Below are positions 9,037-16,801 of a stretch of DNA of 64,000 nt, one piece after another. Made by a program: the position numbers and the translations under genes. This DNA is from Acidobacteriota bacterium (lineage in GTDB: Bacteria > Acidobacteriota > Vicinamibacteria > Vicinamibacterales > 2-12-FULL-66-21), in assembly GCA_003222675.1 (NCBI GenBank), contig QHWT01000047.1:124069-188068 (forward strand). Direction: 5' to 3'. A model generated the notes under the pieces. It had not been told where the DNA came from. It saw nothing but the letters and a program-made list of their open reading frames with translations, and searched no databases. The number at the start of each line of letters is the position of its first letter. Position 1 is the stretch's first letter.

Positions 9037-10373
9037 GCCGTGACCTCCGCTGGCGCCCTGCCGTCGAGCACGGGCATCGCCAGCATCGGGACGAGGTGAA
9101 AGTCGAACGCGCCGATCTCCGCGAGCGCCGCGTTGACGGCGGCCGACGGCGCGGCATCGAGGCTGACGATGAACGGCCGCTGGCTCGCAGGGAACCCGGG
9201 CTCCTGAAGGATGGCGTCGATGTTGATCTCGTACTTCGCGAACACGGACGCGAGCGCCGCGATGATCCCGGGGCGATCGACGACGGTGAAGCGCACGTAG
9301 TATGGCGTCGCCGCGTCGGACGAGACGCGAGCGGATCGTTCCGCGCGCGGCCGCACAGCGGGGCGCGCGCCCCGCGCGATCGTCAGCACGTCCGACAGCA
9401 CCGCCACGGCGGTTGGGTCTCCTCCCGCGCCGCGTCCGCCAAAGGTCGTTTCACCTCCGAAGCGTCCCTGGATCGAGACGAGGTTTTCGCTGCCATTGAC
9501 GGCGGCAAGCGGCGACTCGAGGGGCACGAGCGTGGGACCAACGCCCGCGCACAGTTCGAGATCACCGTTGCGCTCGGCCCACGCGATCTGCCGGATCGTG
9601 CAGCCGAGGCGTCGTGCGTAGCGGAAATCGACTCCGTCCACGGTTGCGATCGATCGCGTCGCAATCGCGTCGGGGGGCGCCTGGATCCCGAGCGCCACCA
9701 TCGCGAGAATGGCGAGCTTTGCCTGCGCGTCGAACCCATCGATGTCCTGCGACGGATTGGCCTCGGCGTAGCCGAGCGCCTGCGCTTCGCGCAGCGCGTC
9801 GGCGAACGCAGTGCCCTCGCGTTCCATCTTCGTCAGAATGTAGTTGCAGGTGCCGTTCAGGATGCCGGCGACGCGCGTCAGCCGGTCGCCGGCGAGGCCG
9901 CTTTCGATTGCGCGAATAACGGGTACGCCGCCGGCGACAGCCGCCTCGAATCGCAGGTGACAATCATTGGCCGCCGCGGCATCGAGCAGCGACGCGCCGT
10001 CCCGCGCGATCACCTGCTTGTTGGCCGTGACGACGGAGATGCCCCGCGCGAGCGCGCGGCGGATCCAGTCTTCGGCAGGCGAGCGCCCGCCAATCAATTC
10101 GATGAAGACATCGATCGGCCGGTCGAGGACCTCCTCGATTGAATCGGTCCACCGCACAGCGCCGTCGACCCAGTCGACACGCTTCCGATCGACGTCACGA
10201 TTGAGAATGGCGACGAGCTCCACCTCACGCGCCGCGTCCTGCAGCAGGCGCGCCGCCGATCGGCCGACGGTGCCAAACCCCGCAAGCGCTACGCGGCATC
10301 GGCCTTCCGCGCCGGTCGACACCCGACTCGTGACTTTCGGCTCGGGACCAGGGACCAGCGACTGGAGACTCAT
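9033..10373 (-). CDS. hom: Homoserine dehydrogenase, 446 aa
   Basis: NAD(P)-dependent reduction of aspartate semialdehyde to homoserine. The Rossmann motif [13 protein letters not shown] starts near residue 32; [11 protein letters not shown] and [15 protein letters not shown] are the conserved substrate-region motifs; an ACT domain near residues 345-430 ([20 protein letters not shown]) suggests end-product regulation, most often by threonine. The N-terminal 25 residues before the Rossmann fold are extra and a later start is possible. ATGA overlap with aspartate kinase upstream and GTGA overlap with thrC downstream. Confidence 0.94.
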   Translation of the reverse strand: MSLQSLVPGPEPKVTSRVSTGAEGRCRVALAGFGTVGRSAARLLQDAAREVELVAILNRDVDRKRVDWVDGAVRWTDSIEEVLDRPIDVFIELIGGRSPAEDWIRRALARGISVVTANKQVIARDGASLLDAAAANDCHLRFEAAVAGGVPVIRAIESGLAGDRLTRVAGILNGTCNYILTKMEREGTAFADALREAQALGYAEANPSQDIDGFDAQAKLAILAMVALGIQAPPDAIATRSIATVDGVDFRYARRLGCTIRQIAWAERNGDLELCAGVGPTLVPLESPLAAVNGSENLVSIQGRFGGETTFGGRGAGGDPTAVAVLSDVLTIARGARPAVRPRAERSARVSSDAATPYYVRFTVVDRPGIIAALASVFAKYEINIDAILQEPGFPASQRPFIVSLDAAPSAAVNAALAEIGAFDFHLVPMLAMPVLDGRAPAEVTA

Positions 10374-11770
10374 TGGTTCACCGCCAAGGGAAAGTCGCCC
10401 GGCCGCGACGCGTTCGCCTCGAACAGGAACCCGTCGTGCAGCCTCGTCAGCGTCGATTCCGCGTGCGCCTCGTCAACGACCAAGGCCAGCGGCGAGCTCC
10501 CTGATGGCCGCGCGACCATGTGCACCGGCGTATCCCCCAGCACGGCCAGCGCATCGCGGATGAGCCGCGGCTCGGCGGACCAGCCGCGGCCGACGGCGCA
10601 CACCGCGGCGAGTCCGCGACGCAGCCGCACGTCCGCAAACGCCGCGACGCCGCTGCAGAAGCCGTCGAAGTCGGCCGAGTCGTCGACCGCGACCGACAGG
10701 CGATTGCCGCAGAGGTCCGCGAGCACGACCGGGGTGCCTCCCTGCGCCAGCACGTGAAACACCTTCGCGGCGAAAAACTCGCGGCCGCGCGTGTCGCGCG
10801 AGATCACCTCCACCAGCGTCACGCCGCTGCGACACGCAACCGCCGTCAACCGCGGGTCGACATCGAGATCAGTGTGCGGCCCGATAATCGTTCCGGTCGC
10901 GTCGGGACGGCGCGAGTTGAGCACGCGGACGGGAATGTTGCGGGCCGCCGCCGGCTGAATCGTCGCGGGATGCAGCACCTTCGCACCGAATATCGCAAGG
11001 TCGTGCGCCTCGGCGTACGACAGCCGCTCGACGAGCCGCGCGTGCGCAATGACGCGAGGGTCGGCGGTGAGAATGCCGTCGACATCAGTCCAGATCTGAA
11101 TTTCGTCGGCCGAAAGGCATGCGCCGAGGAGGGCCGCGGAATAATCGGATCCGCCGCGCCCGAGGGTTGTGGTCGATCCGTCCGGCGCCGATCCGATGAA
11201 TCCGCCGATAACCACGACCCGATCCGATGCGAGGAGCGGTCGAACGAGTTTGTCGACCGCGCGAGCGGTAGGGACGAGATCGGGCGTGGCGGCCTGGTAT
11301 CGGGCATCGGTGTGGACGATTTCGGGCGGGTCGAGCCAGCGCGACGCAATGCCCGCGTCCTCGAGCAGCGCCGCGACGAGGCGGCTGCTCCACAACTCGC
11401 CGGTCGCGACGAGACGATCCGCCGAGGCGGGCGTCGGCCTCGCGCGCCCGGCCGCGCGGATCGCGGCGACGGCGCCGCGCGCGGAACGTGAGAGCCCGTC
11501 GATGCCGGCGGAGAGCAGGCGACGCCGTTCGGCATGGCGGACCGCGCGCGCGACGTCATGGTGCCGCGCCGTCAGGCCGTCCAGCGCGCGGAGCGCCGCG
11601 TGTTCGTCGGCGCAGGCGACCTCGCCGATCTGCAGGAGCGCGTCGGTGACGCCGGCGAGCGCCGAGACCACCACCACGCGCGCGCCGCGCTGCGCGCCCA
11701 CGATGGCAGCGGCACGCCGGATGGCGTCCGCGTCGGCGACCGACGTTCCTCCGAATTTGAGCACCAGCAT
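10370..11770 (-). CDS. ask: Aspartate kinase (threonine/sulfur operon copy), 466 aa
   Basis: Phosphorylates aspartate, the entry to the aspartate family. The ATG at 11770 gives MLVLKFGGTSVADADAIRR, the standard kinase N-terminus; earlier in-frame codons belong to the attenuator region. Other motifs are GRGGSDYSAALLG, IWTDVDGILTADPR and FGAKVLHPATIQP, followed by C-terminal ACT domains. A second aspartate kinase lies in the lysine operon (28695-30068), so the two are probably under different end-product control. It is the first structural gene after the leader at 11874-11969 and the terminator at 11808-11846. Confidence 0.94.
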   Translation of the reverse strand: MLVLKFGGTSVADADAIRRAAAIVGAQRGARVVVVSALAGVTDALLQIGEVACADEHAALRALDGLTARHHDVARAVRHAERRRLLSAGIDGLSRSARGAVAAIRAAGRARPTPASADRLVATGELWSSRLVAALLEDAGIASRWLDPPEIVHTDARYQAATPDLVPTARAVDKLVRPLLASDRVVVIGGFIGSAPDGSTTTLGRGGSDYSAALLGACLSADEIQIWTDVDGILTADPRVIAHARLVERLSYAEAHDLAIFGAKVLHPATIQPAAARNIPVRVLNSRRPDATGTIIGPHTDLDVDPRLTAVACRSGVTLVEVISRDTRGREFFAAKVFHVLAQGGTPVVLADLCGNRLSVAVDDSADFDGFCSGVAAFADVRLRRGLAAVCAVGRGWSAEPRLIRDALAVLGDTPVHMVARPSGSSPLALVVDEAHAESTLTRLHDGFLFEANASRPGDFPLAVNQ

Positions 11771-11807
11771 CGCTGATCTCCGCTGTTCTCCCGCTTCGCG
11801 CCCCTCA

Positions 11808-11846
11808 AAAAACAAAAAACCCGCCGGCTTGTGAAGTCCGGCGGGT
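11808..11846 (-). terminator. Attenuator terminator before aspartate kinase
   Basis: On the minus strand CCCGCCGG and CCGGCGGG form an 8-base stem (plus-strand arms 11820-11827 and 11838-11845) followed by T6-G-T6. It lies 38 bases before the kinase start, after a leader ORF. GTCCGGTGG at 11896-11904 can pair with CCGCCGGAC at 11836-11844, giving an alternative antiterminator. Confidence 0.85.
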
Positions 11847-11873
11847 GTTTACGGTGCACGCAGTCTGAAACGA

Positions 11874-11969
11874 TCAGGGTGCATATACGCAAACGCCACC
11901 GGACACGCGAATTCGCATGGTGCGATTTCGCATGCTGGTCTTGGTGGCGGTGCAGCTACAGCAGCCCAT
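11874..11969 (-). CDS. Leader peptide of the threonine/sulfur operon, 31 aa
   Basis: ORF ATG 11969 to TGA 11874, starting MGCCSCTATKTSMRNRTMRI, then a tail with Val, Gly, Cys and Tyr. It carries four Thr (all ACC), three Met, one Lys, one Ile and four Cys, i.e. aspartate-family and sulfur amino acids. The antiterminator strand GTCCGGTGG lies in codons 22-25, so a ribosome stalled on the upstream Cys/Thr/Met codons would leave it free, while one reading to the stop would cover it and allow the terminator. The ATG lies 8 bases after a -10 box with no Shine-Dalgarno, so the transcript may be leaderless. Regulation by translation is inferred. Confidence 0.65.
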   Translation of the reverse strand: MGCCSCTATKTSMRNRTMRIRVSGGVCVYAP

Positions 11970-11977
11970 TAACCGCG

Positions 11978-12007
11978 AGTATAGGCACCTCGGCGAGCCG
12001 GCGTCAA
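11978..12007 (-). promoter_or_regulatory. Promoter of the threonine/sulfur operon
   Basis: Minus strand TTGACG (12002-12007), 18-base spacer, TATACT (11978-11983). It is a near-consensus sigma70 promoter directed at the leader ORF. The lysine-operon leader has the same TTGACG-N18 arrangement. Confidence 0.75.
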
Positions 12008-12061
12008 GAGGGGCACGTCCGGTATATAACCGGCATTTATCATCGAAGAAAGATTATAAGT

Positions 12062-12091
12062 TTGACACCTGCTGCCATGCGGACCGATCAT
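12062..12091 (+). promoter_or_regulatory. Possible ilv operon promoter
   Basis: TTGACA at 12062-12067 is a perfect -35; with an 18-base spacer the -10 would be GATCAT (12086-12091), which is weak. The spacing to the leader ATG (7 bases) matches the two minus-strand leaders. TATAAG at 12055-12060 is an alternative -10 with a poor -35. Confidence 0.4.
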
Positions 12092-12098
12092 GGAGGCC

Positions 12099-12167
12099 AT
12101 GACGACCTGCGTCGGGGTGTCGCTCGCCATTCGACTTATTGGAGTTACGGCCCTCAGCGCCGGATGA
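12099..12167 (+). CDS. ilv operon leader peptide, 22 aa
   Basis: ATG 12099 to TGA 12165-12167, reading MTTCVGVSLAIRLIGVTALS plus Ala-Gly. Eight of 22 residues are branched-chain (three Val, three Leu, two Ile) and three are Thr, the isoleucine precursor. An in-frame ATG at 12090 would add three residues. ACGGCCC at 12147-12153, inside the peptide's distal codons, is complementary to the 5' arm of the downstream terminator (GGGCCGT, 12200-12206). This is the classical ilv/leu attenuation layout: stalling on the Val/Leu/Ile codons frees the antiterminator. Confidence 0.75.
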   Translation: MTTCVGVSLAIRLIGVTALSAG

Positions 12168-12199
12168 CGACGCCCCTTATCGAGACGACAGATTTTACG

Positions 12200-12232
12200 G
12201 GGCCGTCATCCACAAGGGTGACGGCCCTTTTT
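12200..12232 (+). terminator. ilv attenuator terminator
   Basis: GGGCCGTCA (12200-12208) pairs with TGACGGCCC (12219-12227), a 9-base perfect stem with a 10-base loop, followed by TTTTT. It sits between the leader peptide and ilvD. The 5' arm can instead pair with ACGGCCC at 12147-12153. Confidence 0.88.
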
Positions 12233-12258
12233 GTTGTTGGGACGGCGCGGATTTGGAG

Positions 12259-12278
12259 GCCGGACCTTAAGGTCCGGC
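12259..12278. repeat. 20-base palindrome before ilvD
   Basis: GCCGGACCTTAAGGTCCGGC is a perfect 20-base palindrome, ending just before the ilvD start region. Its right edge supplies part of the GGCGGGAG Shine-Dalgarno-like sequence. It belongs with the other REP-like palindromes of the window. Confidence 0.8.
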
Positions 12279-12282
12279 GGGA

Positions 12283-14016
12283 GTGGTTGTGGCGGACCAG
12301 AAAGATAAATGGCAGAGCGGCGCGATTACGGACGGTCCCAGCCGGGCTCCCGCGCGCGCGATGCTCCGCGCGGTCGGATTCGATCGACAGGCGCTCGCCC
12401 GACCGATCGTGGGCGTTGCCAACACCTGGACCGAGATCGGACCCTGCAATTACCACTTGCGCGACCTCGCGATCCCGCTGAAGGAGGCCATCCGCGCGGC
12501 CGGCGGCACGCCGATGGAGTTCAACACCGTCTCGATCTCCGACGGCATCACGATGGGCTCGCCCGGCATGCGCGCCTCGCTCGTCAGCCGCGAAGTGATC
12601 ACCGATTCGATCGAGCTCGTGGCGCGCGGCAACCTCTTCGATGCGCTGGTCGTGCTCGTCGGCTGCGACAAGACCATCCCGGCGGCCGCAATGGCGCTCG
12701 CGCGCCTCGACATCCCGGGCGTCATCCTTTACGGCGGGTCGATCGCGCCGGGCCGTGTTCAGGGACGCGACGTCACCATTCAGGATGTGTTCGAAGCGGT
12801 CGGGGCGCATGCCGCAGGGCGGTTGTCGGATGCCGGCCTCTGTGAGATCGAGGATCGCGCGTGCCCCGGCGCCGGCGCGTGCGGCGGACAGTTCACCGCA
12901 AACACGATGGCGACCGCGTGCGAGTTCCTGGGTCTCGCCGCGATGGGGAGCGGCGATGTGCCCGCAACCGATCCTGACAAGCGCCAGGTCGCCGTTCGCA
13001 CCGGTGCGCTTGTGATGGAGGTCCTCCACAACGATCGTCGTCCTTCGCGGATCGTCACGCGAGAGGCGCTCGAGAACGCGATCGCGTCAGTGGTCGCGAC
13101 GGGCGGGTCGACGAACGCGGTGCTCCACCTGCTGGCGATCGCGAACGAGGCCGGCGTGGCGCTCGAGATTGACGACTTCGATCGCATCAGCGCGCGCGTG
13201 CCGCTCCTGGCGGATCTCAAGCCGGGTGGACGATTCGTCGCGGCCGATCTTCACGCGGCCGGCGGCACGAGGCTGCTGGCCAGACGCCTCATCGAGGCGG
13301 GCGTGCTGCACGCCGAGGCCCTCACGGTCAGCGGCCGCACGGTGGCAGAGGAAGCGGCGCGCGCTTCTGAAACTCGCGGTCAGGAAGTGATCCGTCCGGT
13401 GAGCGCACCGCTCAAGACCACCGGCGGCCTTGTAATCCTGCGCGGCAATCTCGCGCCCGACGGGTGCGTCGTCAAGGTCGCGGGTCACGACCACGTGACG
13501 CATCAGGGTCCGGCGCGTGTGTTCGACTCCGAGGAAGACGCGTTCGCCGCGGTGCAGACGGGGCGCATCTCTCAGGGTGATGTCGTCGTGATCCGCTACG
13601 AGGGGCCGCGCGGCGGCCCTGGCATGCGCGAAATGCTCGCTGTGACGGCGGCCATCGTGGGCGCCGGGCTCGGCGACTCCGTCGCACTCGTCACCGACGG
13701 CCGCTTCTCGGGCGCGACGCGGGGATTGATGGCGGGGCACGTGGCTCCGGAAGCGGCGAGCGGCGGACCGATCGCCGCGGTGCGCGATGGCGATCTGATT
13801 ACGCTCGATCTGAACGCGCGAGGAATTCGGATTGAGATCAGTGATGCGGAACTTGCGTCGCGGCTGGCGCGGTGGACCCCGCCGCGACCCCGATATGCAG
13901 ACGGCGTCATGGGCAAGTACGCGCGGCTCGTGGGATCGGCCGCCGCGGGCGCCGTGACCACCGCGCATGCGGTGCAGGAACACACCGAGCAACGCTTCAC
14001 GGTAGGGACAAAGTAG
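12283..14016 (+). CDS. ilvD: Dihydroxy-acid dehydratase, 577 aa
   Basis: Iron-sulfur dehydratase of valine/isoleucine synthesis, converting 2,3-dihydroxy acids to 2-oxo acids. Cluster cysteines are visible in GPCNYH, GCDKTIPAAAMA and ACPGAGACGGQFTANTM; LVTDGRFSGATRG near residue 475 is the family signature. Length is typical (about 560-580). The start is GTG at 12283 or GTG at 12289; the second lies a better 6 bases from GGCGGGAG. First structural gene after the attenuator; ilvB follows 47 bases later. Confidence 0.94.
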   Translation: MVVADQKDKWQSGAITDGPSRAPARAMLRAVGFDRQALARPIVGVANTWTEIGPCNYHLRDLAIPLKEAIRAAGGTPMEFNTVSISDGITMGSPGMRASLVSREVITDSIELVARGNLFDALVVLVGCDKTIPAAAMALARLDIPGVILYGGSIAPGRVQGRDVTIQDVFEAVGAHAAGRLSDAGLCEIEDRACPGAGACGGQFTANTMATACEFLGLAAMGSGDVPATDPDKRQVAVRTGALVMEVLHNDRRPSRIVTREALENAIASVVATGGSTNAVLHLLAIANEAGVALEIDDFDRISARVPLLADLKPGGRFVAADLHAAGGTRLLARRLIEAGVLHAEALTVSGRTVAEEAARASETRGQEVIRPVSAPLKTTGGLVILRGNLAPDGCVVKVAGHDHVTHQGPARVFDSEEDAFAAVQTGRISQGDVVVIRYEGPRGGPGMREMLAVTAAIVGAGLGDSVALVTDGRFSGATRGLMAGHVAPEAASGGPIAAVRDGDLITLDLNARGIRIEISDAELASRLARWTPPRPRYADGVMGKYARLVGSAAAGAVTTAHAVQEHTEQRFTVGTK

Positions 14017-14019
14017 ATG

Positions 14020-14056
14020 AACCACGGATCACACGGATCACACGGATCGCACGGGT
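14020..14056 (+). repeat. Tandem 9-base repeat between ilvD and ilvB
   Basis: 'cacggatca' units repeat in tandem about four times (the last as cacggatcg, then cacggg), filling the 47-base ilvD-ilvB gap. No separate regulatory signal is evident. Confidence 0.65.
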
Positions 14057-14063
14057 GGGATCG

Positions 14064-15773
14064 ATGAAACGCACAGGAGCGCAGATTCTCTGGGAATGTC
14101 TGGTGCGGGAAGGGGTGACCGAAGTGTTCGGGTATCCCGGCGGCGCCATTCTGCCCGCGTACGACGCCATGCTCGATTATCCGATCCGGCACACCCTGGT
14201 GCGGCACGAGCAGGGGGCCACGCACATGGCGGACGGCTATGCGCGCGCGAGCGGAAAGGTCGGCGTCGCGATCGCGACGTCGGGTCCTGGCGCGACGAAC
14301 ATGGTCACCGGGATCGCGACCGCGATGCTCGACTCATCGCCGATCGTGTGCATCACGGGACAGGTGGGCAGCCGGCTGATCGGCACTGACGCATTCCAGG
14401 AAATCGACATCACCGGCATCACGCTCCCGGTGACGAAGCACAACTATCTGGTGACGTCCGCTCAGGACGTGGCGCGGACGGTCCGCGAAGCGTTCATGAT
14501 CGCGAAGTCCGGACGCCCCGGGCCGGTGTTGATCGACATTACGAAGGACGCGCAACAGGCCTCGTGCGAGTTCGAGTGGGAGACTGCGGCGCCGGTGGTG
14601 CCCGGCTGGCGCGAAGCGCCGCCACTCGGACGCGCCGAGCTCGCGCGCGCGGCCGAACTGATCAGGACCGCCGAGCGGCCGGTCATTCTCGCGGGACATG
14701 GCGTCACGATCTCCGGCGCCGAGCCGGCGCTGCGCGCGTTCGCCGAGCGCGCGAATATTCCCATCGCAGCCACGCTGCTCGGCATCGGCGGCTTCCCCGC
14801 GTCGCATTCACTCAATCTCGGCATGATGGGCATGCACGGGGAGGCGTGGGTGAACCTCGCCATCCAGGAAGCGGATCTCCTGATCGCGTGCGGCATGCGC
14901 TTCGACGATCGCGTGACCGGCAACCTCAAGACCTACGCGCCGCATGCCAAGAAGATCCACATCGAGATCGATCCGTCGGAGATCAACAAGAACGTACGAG
15001 TCGACGTCGCGCTCGTCGCCGATCTGCGCGACGTGCTCGAGCGCCTGGTGCCGCTCACGGAGCCGGGCCATCGCCAGGCGTGGTTCGATCGCATCGCCGG
15101 ATACAAGGGAGACTCCGCCGTCCGCGACATCCAGTCGCTGCCCGACGATGGTCATCTCTATGCCGCGCACGTGATCAATGACCTGTGGCGCGCGACGCGC
15201 AGCCAGGACACCATCGTCGTCACCGACGTCGGCCAGCACCAGATGTGGGAAGCGCAGTACTACCATCACGAGAATCCGCGCTCGCTCATCACGTCGGGCG
15301 GCCTCGGCACGATGGGCTTCGCCGTGCCGGCGGCAATCGGCGCCAAGCGCGCCCGGCCCGAAGCGGAAGTGTGGGCGGTGGTCGGCGACGGCGGCTTCCA
15401 GATGACGATGTGCGAGCTGGCGACCGCCGTGCAGGACGCGATCAATATCAAGGTCGCGATCATCAACAACGGATATCTGGGCATGGTGCGGCAGTGGCAG
15501 GAGTTCTTCTACGAGCGGCGCTACGCCGCGACGCCGCTGTCCGGGCCCGACTTCGTCAAGCTGGCCGATGCATTCGGGATCCGCAGTCGCGCCGTGTCGA
15601 CGCGTAGCGATGTGCTGTCGGCGATTGCGGATGCCACGGCGCACGAAGGACCTGTCGTGATTGATTTCAGGGTCGAACAGGAAGACACCGTGTACCCGAT
15701 GGTGCCGGCTGGCGCGGATCTGCACGCGATGATCCGCCGGCCCAATCCAATCGTCGAGACGGCCGCGGACTAG
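14064..15773 (+). CDS. ilvB: Acetolactate synthase large subunit, 569 aa
   Basis: ThDP-dependent condensation of pyruvate to acetolactate (or with 2-oxobutyrate). Start ATG 14064 gives MKRTGAQILWECLVREGV, the usual N-terminus. GYPGGAILPAYDAM carries the region before the catalytic Glu in RHEQGATHMADGYARASG; GDGGFQMTMCELATA with IINNGYLGMVRQWQ is the ThDP/Mg motif; the FAD-binding middle domain includes GMRFDDRVTGN. Length is standard. The regulatory subunit ilvN follows after 16 bases. Confidence 0.95.
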   Translation: MKRTGAQILWECLVREGVTEVFGYPGGAILPAYDAMLDYPIRHTLVRHEQGATHMADGYARASGKVGVAIATSGPGATNMVTGIATAMLDSSPIVCITGQVGSRLIGTDAFQEIDITGITLPVTKHNYLVTSAQDVARTVREAFMIAKSGRPGPVLIDITKDAQQASCEFEWETAAPVVPGWREAPPLGRAELARAAELIRTAERPVILAGHGVTISGAEPALRAFAERANIPIAATLLGIGGFPASHSLNLGMMGMHGEAWVNLAIQEADLLIACGMRFDDRVTGNLKTYAPHAKKIHIEIDPSEINKNVRVDVALVADLRDVLERLVPLTEPGHRQAWFDRIAGYKGDSAVRDIQSLPDDGHLYAAHVINDLWRATRSQDTIVVTDVGQHQMWEAQYYHHENPRSLITSGGLGTMGFAVPAAIGAKRARPEAEVWAVVGDGGFQMTMCELATAVQDAINIKVAIINNGYLGMVRQWQEFFYERRYAATPLSGPDFVKLADAFGIRSRAVSTRSDVLSAIADATAHEGPVVIDFRVEQEDTVYPMVPAGADLHAMIRRPNPIVETAAD

Positions 15774-15789
15774 ACCAGGGAGACGCATC

Positions 15790-16338
15790 GTGAAGCTGCA
15801 CACATTCACCGTCTACGTCGAAGATCGGCCCGGGGTGCTCAACCGCGTGGCGTCGCTCTTCCGGCGTCGCGGATTCAATATCCAGTCGCTCAGCGTCGGC
15901 CACAGCGAGACGGCCGGCGTGTCGCGCATGACGGTCGTCGTCGAGACCGACGATAGCGGCGCGGCGCGCATCAAGGCGCACGTCTACAAGCTGATTAACG
16001 TCGTCCGCGTCGAGGACATCACCGACCGGCCGTCGGTCGTCCGCGATCTCGCGCTGATCAAGGTGAGCGCGAATCATCAGAATCGCGCGGCGGTCATGCA
16101 GCTTGCGAACGTCTTCCACGCGCGCGTGGTCGACGTCGCCCCCGAATCGCTCGTCGTCGAGATGGTGGGATCGGAAGCCAAGATCGACGGCCTGCTGGAA
16201 GTACTGCGGCCGTACGGTGTGCTGGAGATGGTTCGCACCGGTCGCGTGGCCATGGCGCGGGGGTCGGGCGCGGGCGTTGCGGCTGGCGGCGGGCGGTTCC
16301 TGCCCGAGGCCGAAGAGGGATTTTCTTACAGCGTGTAA
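15790..16338 (+). CDS. ilvN: Acetolactate synthase small (regulatory) subunit, 182 aa
   Basis: Regulatory partner of IlvB conferring valine feedback. GTG start at 15790, giving an N-terminal ACT domain (LHTFTVYVEDRPGVLNRVAS, then RRGFNIQSLSVGHSE) and the C-terminal ALS_ss_C domain (residues 75-160, LALIKVSANHQNRAAVM). About 20 residues beyond the domain (Gly/Ala/Arg-rich, ending EGFSYSV) form a loose tail. Downstream lies a 460-base repeat-filled gap before ilvC. Confidence 0.94.
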   Translation: MKLHTFTVYVEDRPGVLNRVASLFRRRGFNIQSLSVGHSETAGVSRMTVVVETDDSGAARIKAHVYKLINVVRVEDITDRPSVVRDLALIKVSANHQNRAAVMQLANVFHARVVDVAPESLVVEMVGSEAKIDGLLEVLRPYGVLEMVRTGRVAMARGSGAGVAAGGGRFLPEAEEGFSYSV

Positions 16339-16397
16339 CCCGTTATGCGGCTCACAACGAGAGTTTTGTACTCGCACCGAGCGAGCCGCATAACGGG
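16339..16397. repeat. 15-base inverted repeat after ilvN
   Basis: CCCGTTATGCGGCTC (16339-16353) and GAGCCGCATAACGGG (16383-16397) are perfect inverted copies flanking 29 bases that contain an inner CGAG...CTCG stem. The left arm begins with the last base of the ilvN stop codon. It could act as an intra-operon hairpin or be the end structure of a miniature element. Confidence 0.8.
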
Positions 16398-16419
16398 CTG
16401 GGCGCGCATGGCGCGCCCT

Positions 16420-16792
16420 GCGAGGGAGCGGAGCGGGGCGCAGGGTCCCCGCGAGCGACCGAGCCGGGGTATGGGGCGGAGCCCCATGTTAGTGCGAGGG
16501 AGCGGAGCGGGGCGTAGCGGTCCCCGCGAGCGACCGAGCCGGGGGTATGGGGCGGGGCCCCATGTTAGTGCGAGGGAGCGGAGCGGGGCGCAGGGGTCCC
16601 CGCGAGCGACCGAGCCGGGGTATGGGGCGGAGCCCCATGTTAGTGCGAGGGAGCGGAGCGGGGCGCAGGGGTCCCCGCGAGCGACCGAGCCGGGGTATGG
16701 GCGGAGCCCCATGTTAGTGCGAGGGAGCGGAGCGGGGCGCAGGGGTCCCCGCGAGCGACCGAGCCGGGGTATGGGGCGGAGCCCCATGTTAG
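16420..16792. repeat. Five tandem copies of a ~75-base unit between ilvN and ilvC
   Basis: Units start at 16420, 16494, 16570, 16645 and 16719 (74, 76, 75, 74 and 74 bases), each running from 'gcgagggagcggagcgggg' to 'gagccccatgttagt'. Copies differ by a few substitutions and one-base indels. Each contains palindromic GGGGTCCCC and GGGGCGGAGCCCC cores. The last unit ends in the ilvC Shine-Dalgarno (aggaggacgag before ATG 16802). Both strands are open in some frames, but the repeated translations are not real proteins. Confidence 0.92.
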
Positions 16793-16801
16793 GAGGACGA
16801 G

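Noticed and set aside
12062-12232. ilv leader as a T-box riboswitch
   Set aside because: No T-box consensus or specifier-loop layout is seen; a leader peptide plus a classical antiterminator explains the region.
12154-13029. 291-residue minus-strand ORF opposite ilvD
   Set aside because: It runs across the attenuator terminator and the ilvD start, and lacks any known motif.
16420-16792. Tandem array as a CRISPR
   Set aside because: Repeats are directly adjacent with no variable spacers.
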